A stretch of 40,102 nucleotides of DNA from JBCDBL01 sp039183635 (GTDB lineage: Bacteria > Pseudomonadota > Alphaproteobacteria > Caulobacterales > Parvularculaceae), in the NCBI GenBank assembly GCA_039183635.1, contig JBCDBL010000015.1, forward strand, positions 1-40,102, in the 5' to 3' direction. The notes beneath the pieces were generated by a model that was not told where the DNA came from, did not search any database, and worked only from the letters and a program-made list of their open reading frames with translations. A program made the translations under genes and the position numbers. Shown here one piece after another: positions 38,239 through 40,102 of this stretch (position 1 is the stretch's first letter; every line of letters begins with the position of its first letter).

Positions 38239-39129
38239 ATGAACGTTGCGACGTCCGATTGGACGAAGCTCGGCCTCATCGGCGGCGGCGGCGATTTGCC
38301 GGTGCGCATCGCCGAGGTGTGTCGCGACAGCGGCAAGCCCGTCCATGTTATTCGCTTGCGCAGTTACGCCGACCCGCGCCTGCAGGCGTTTTCAGGCGAT
38401 GAATGCGGAATTGCGGAGGTTGGCAAGCTGATCGGCCTGTTGAAAGAAAATGAGTGCGATGCTGTTTTGCTCGCCGGCATTGTCACGCGCCCGAACTTTT
38501 CGGCGTTGCGTCCGGATTTTCGCGGCGCAAAATTGTTGCCGAAAGTCTTGGCCGCCGCCGGCAAGGGGGACGATGCATTGTTGAGCGTCATCGTCGCAGA
38601 GTTCGAGGCGGACGGGTTCACCGTTCTGGGGGCCGACGATATTGTGACGGACCTTGTCGCCGTCTCCGGAGCCTATGGCGCATATACGCCGCAGAAAGAG
38701 CATTTTGCCGATATGGCGAAGGCTCGGGCCCTTGTCTCCGCCATCGGCCCGTTCGATGTCGGACAGGGGGCTGTCGTATGCGACGGGCTTGTCCTCGCCG
38801 TTGAGGCGGCGGAGGGGACCGACGCCATGCTCTCCCGGTGCGCCGATCTGTCGGGGGAATTGCGCGGCGCGGCGGACGCACGGCGCGGCGTTTTGCTGAA
38901 AACTCCGAAGCCGGGCCAGGAGCGCCGGGTGGATTTGCCTACGATCGGCGTGTCCACGATTGAGCGCGCCGCCGCTGCAGGCCTTGCCGGCGTGGCCGTC
39001 GCAGCGGGAGCGGCCCTTGTCATGGACCGCGATGGCGTCGCGGAAGCGGCCGACGCCCACGGCCTTTTTGTTTACGGATTTCACGCCGACGAATTGGACG
39101 GTGTCGATGAAGAGCCTGCGCCTCATTAA
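38239..39129 (+). CDS. lpxI: UDP-2,3-diacylglucosamine diphosphatase LpxI
   Basis: LpxI hydrolyses UDP-2,3-diacylglucosamine to lipid X and UMP. It replaces the LpxH used in gammaproteobacteria and is typical of alphaproteobacteria. The 296 residues show the LpxI N-terminal fold start LGLIGGGGDLPVRIAE, then AGIVTRPNFSALRPDF, DDALLSVIVAEFEADGF, and the C-terminal domain with KTPKPGQERRVDLPTIGVSTIERAAAAGLAGVAV. An AGAAGGGG site precedes ATG 38239. Position between lpxA and lpxB confirms the role. Confidence 0.95.
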   Translation: MNVATSDWTKLGLIGGGGDLPVRIAEVCRDSGKPVHVIRLRSYADPRLQAFSGDECGIAEVGKLIGLLKENECDAVLLAGIVTRPNFSALRPDFRGAKLLPKVLAAAGKGDDALLSVIVAEFEADGFTVLGADDIVTDLVAVSGAYGAYTPQKEHFADMAKARALVSAIGPFDVGQGAVVCDGLVLAVEAAEGTDAMLSRCADLSGELRGAADARRGVLLKTPKPGQERRVDLPTIGVSTIERAAAAGLAGVAVAAGAALVMDRDGVAEAADAHGLFVYGFHADELDGVDEEPAPH

Positions 39130-39178
39130 ATCTAAGTATTTTCACCCTCGCCATGCGCTCGCATAAGGGGTTTGCGCC

Positions 39179-40102
39179 ATGACCGAAACTTTACCCGCGC
39201 AGCCTTTGCGGTTGATGTTGGTGGCGGCTGAACCGTCTGCTGATAAATTAGGCGCAGCATTGATGGCTGCGTTGAAGGCCATGGCGCCGGGCGGCGTTGT
39301 TTTTTGTGGGTGCGGCGGGCCGGCGATGGCGGCGGAGGGGTTTGAATCTCTGTTCCCCATCGACCGCCTGGCGGTTATGGGGTTGAAGGATGTCCTACCT
39401 GTCATTCCTGAAGCGTTAAAGCGCGTCAAGGAGCTCGCCGTTTACGCCCAGGCGCAGAAGGTGGACGCGGCGATCCTGATCGACAGCTGGGGGATCGGGT
39501 ATCGGGTTGCAAAGCATATGAAGCAACTGGCGCCGGATATTCCGTGCATAAAGTATGTCGCCCCTCAGGTCTGGGCTTCCCGACCTCAGCGCGTTCAGAA
39601 AGTAAAAACATATTTTGACTGTGTTTTGACAGTGCTGCCGTTTGAGCCGCCATGGTTCGAGCGCGCCGGCGTGCCGGCCTATTATGTGGGCAATCCAAAT
39701 TTCGAAGCGGCGGCCAAGCCAGGCGATGGCGCCGCTTTCCGCCATCGTCATGGCATCGGCGCCGCGCCTTTACTCGCCGTTTTGCCGGGCAGCCGCACCA
39801 ATGAAATTCGGTTTTTGCTGGAGCCTTTTGGTGAAACGGTGCGCCGGGTGTGTGTGGATATGCCCGATCTACGCATTGTCGTTCCGGCGGCGCCCGCTGT
39901 GGCCGATGCTGTCAAGGCGGCTGCGGCCGACTGGCCGGGCGCGCCGGTTGTTGTGGAGGGTGAGGATGCGCGCCGGGATGCATTCGCCGCCGCTGACGGG
40001 GCGCTCGCCGCGTCTGGTACGGTGACGACGGAACTTGGCCTTGCCGCGACGCCGATGATCGTCGCTTACAAGGTTGGGTGGATGACCGGCGTGTGGGCGC
40101 GC
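39179..40102 (+). CDS. lpxB: Lipid-A-disaccharide synthase (3' end outside window)
   Basis: LpxB (GT19) joins lipid X to UDP-2,3-diacylglucosamine to make the lipid A disaccharide. ATG 39179 follows AAGGGG by eight bases. The first 308 residues are present; the gene is cut by the window edge. The N-terminal GExSGD motif is changed to AEPSAD (17-22). The usual IDAPDFN is IDSWGIG, keeping D102, followed by KYVAPQVWASRPQRV, VLPFEPPWF, VGNP, LPGSRTNEI, and the start of the second domain with ASGTVTTELG. The motif changes look lineage-specific rather than damaging, because the frame is intact and the surrounding residues are conserved. Confidence 0.94.
   Translation, partial: MTETLPAQPLRLMLVAAEPSADKLGAALMAALKAMAPGGVVFCGCGGPAMAAEGFESLFPIDRLAVMGLKDVLPVIPEALKRVKELAVYAQAQKVDAAILIDSWGIGYRVAKHMKQLAPDIPCIKYVAPQVWASRPQRVQKVKTYFDCVLTVLPFEPPWFERAGVPAYYVGNPNFEAAAKPGDGAAFRHRHGIGAAPLLAVLPGSRTNEIRFLLEPFGETVRRVCVDMPDLRIVVPAAPAVADAVKAAAADWPGAPVVVEGEDARRDAFAAADGALAASGTVTTELGLAATPMIVAYKVGWMTGVWAR

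Noticed and set aside
1..40102. tRNA, rRNA, CRISPR array, transposase, phage or attachment site
   Set aside because: I looked in the gaps for tRNA T-loops, spaced direct repeats and transposase-like frames and found none that hold up.

Overview
The window reads as chromosomal DNA of a Gram-negative alphaproteobacterium. The evidence is a lipid A operon that uses LpxI, a short prolyl-tRNA synthetase without the inserted editing domain, a two-part PntA transhydrogenase beside a small aa3-oxidase-type membrane protein, a UrcA-like secreted protein, and a one-PDZ RseP/MmpA protease. Placement near Caulobacterales, Hyphomonadaceae or Parvularculales is inferred from gene style only. Base composition is G+C-rich. 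I see no tRNA, rRNA, insertion sequence, phage gene or CRISPR array.

Region 1 (1-4.0 kb): the tail of a TPR-type gene on the plus strand converges on a minus-strand operon of three genes joined by 4-base overlaps. They encode a membrane Ser/Thr kinase with a C-terminal HAMP domain, a LysM plus polysaccharide-deacetylase lipoprotein, and a secreted TPR protein. This is the least ordinary locus and looks like a cell-envelope signalling unit. Region 2 (4.1-7.3 kb): a MarR regulator is divergent from hpd, a VOC metalloprotein and a fumarylacetoacetase-like gene, a tyrosine/homogentisate catabolic cluster lacking hmgA and maiA locally. Region 3 (7.4-10 kb): a GT2 glycosyltransferase, a GtrA-like protein and an alpha/beta hydrolase.

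Region 4 (10-15 kb): a small oxidase-type membrane protein and pntAA-pntAB-pntB, then a CheX-like phosphatase overlapping a double-receiver protein. Region 5 (15-20 kb): a small secreted protein, proS, lolC-lolD and a UrcA-like protein, separated by repeats and hairpins. Region 6 (20-24 kb): a 31-residue predicted membrane peptide just upstream of dnaE.

Region 7 (24-40.1 kb): the conserved translation, isoprenoid and envelope cluster rpsB-tsf-pyrH-frr-uppS-cdsA-dxr-rseP-bamA-skp-lpxD-fabZ-lpxA-lpxI-lpxB, cut off inside lpxB. It supplies translation factors, nucleotide and lipid carrier precursors, outer-membrane protein assembly and lipid A synthesis. Within it, the BamA barrel stands out: an extracellular loop carries a thrombospondin-type-3-like calcium motif and cysteine pairs, in DNA of locally low G+C. 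Several intergenic regions hold strong hairpins or degenerate dyad repeats.
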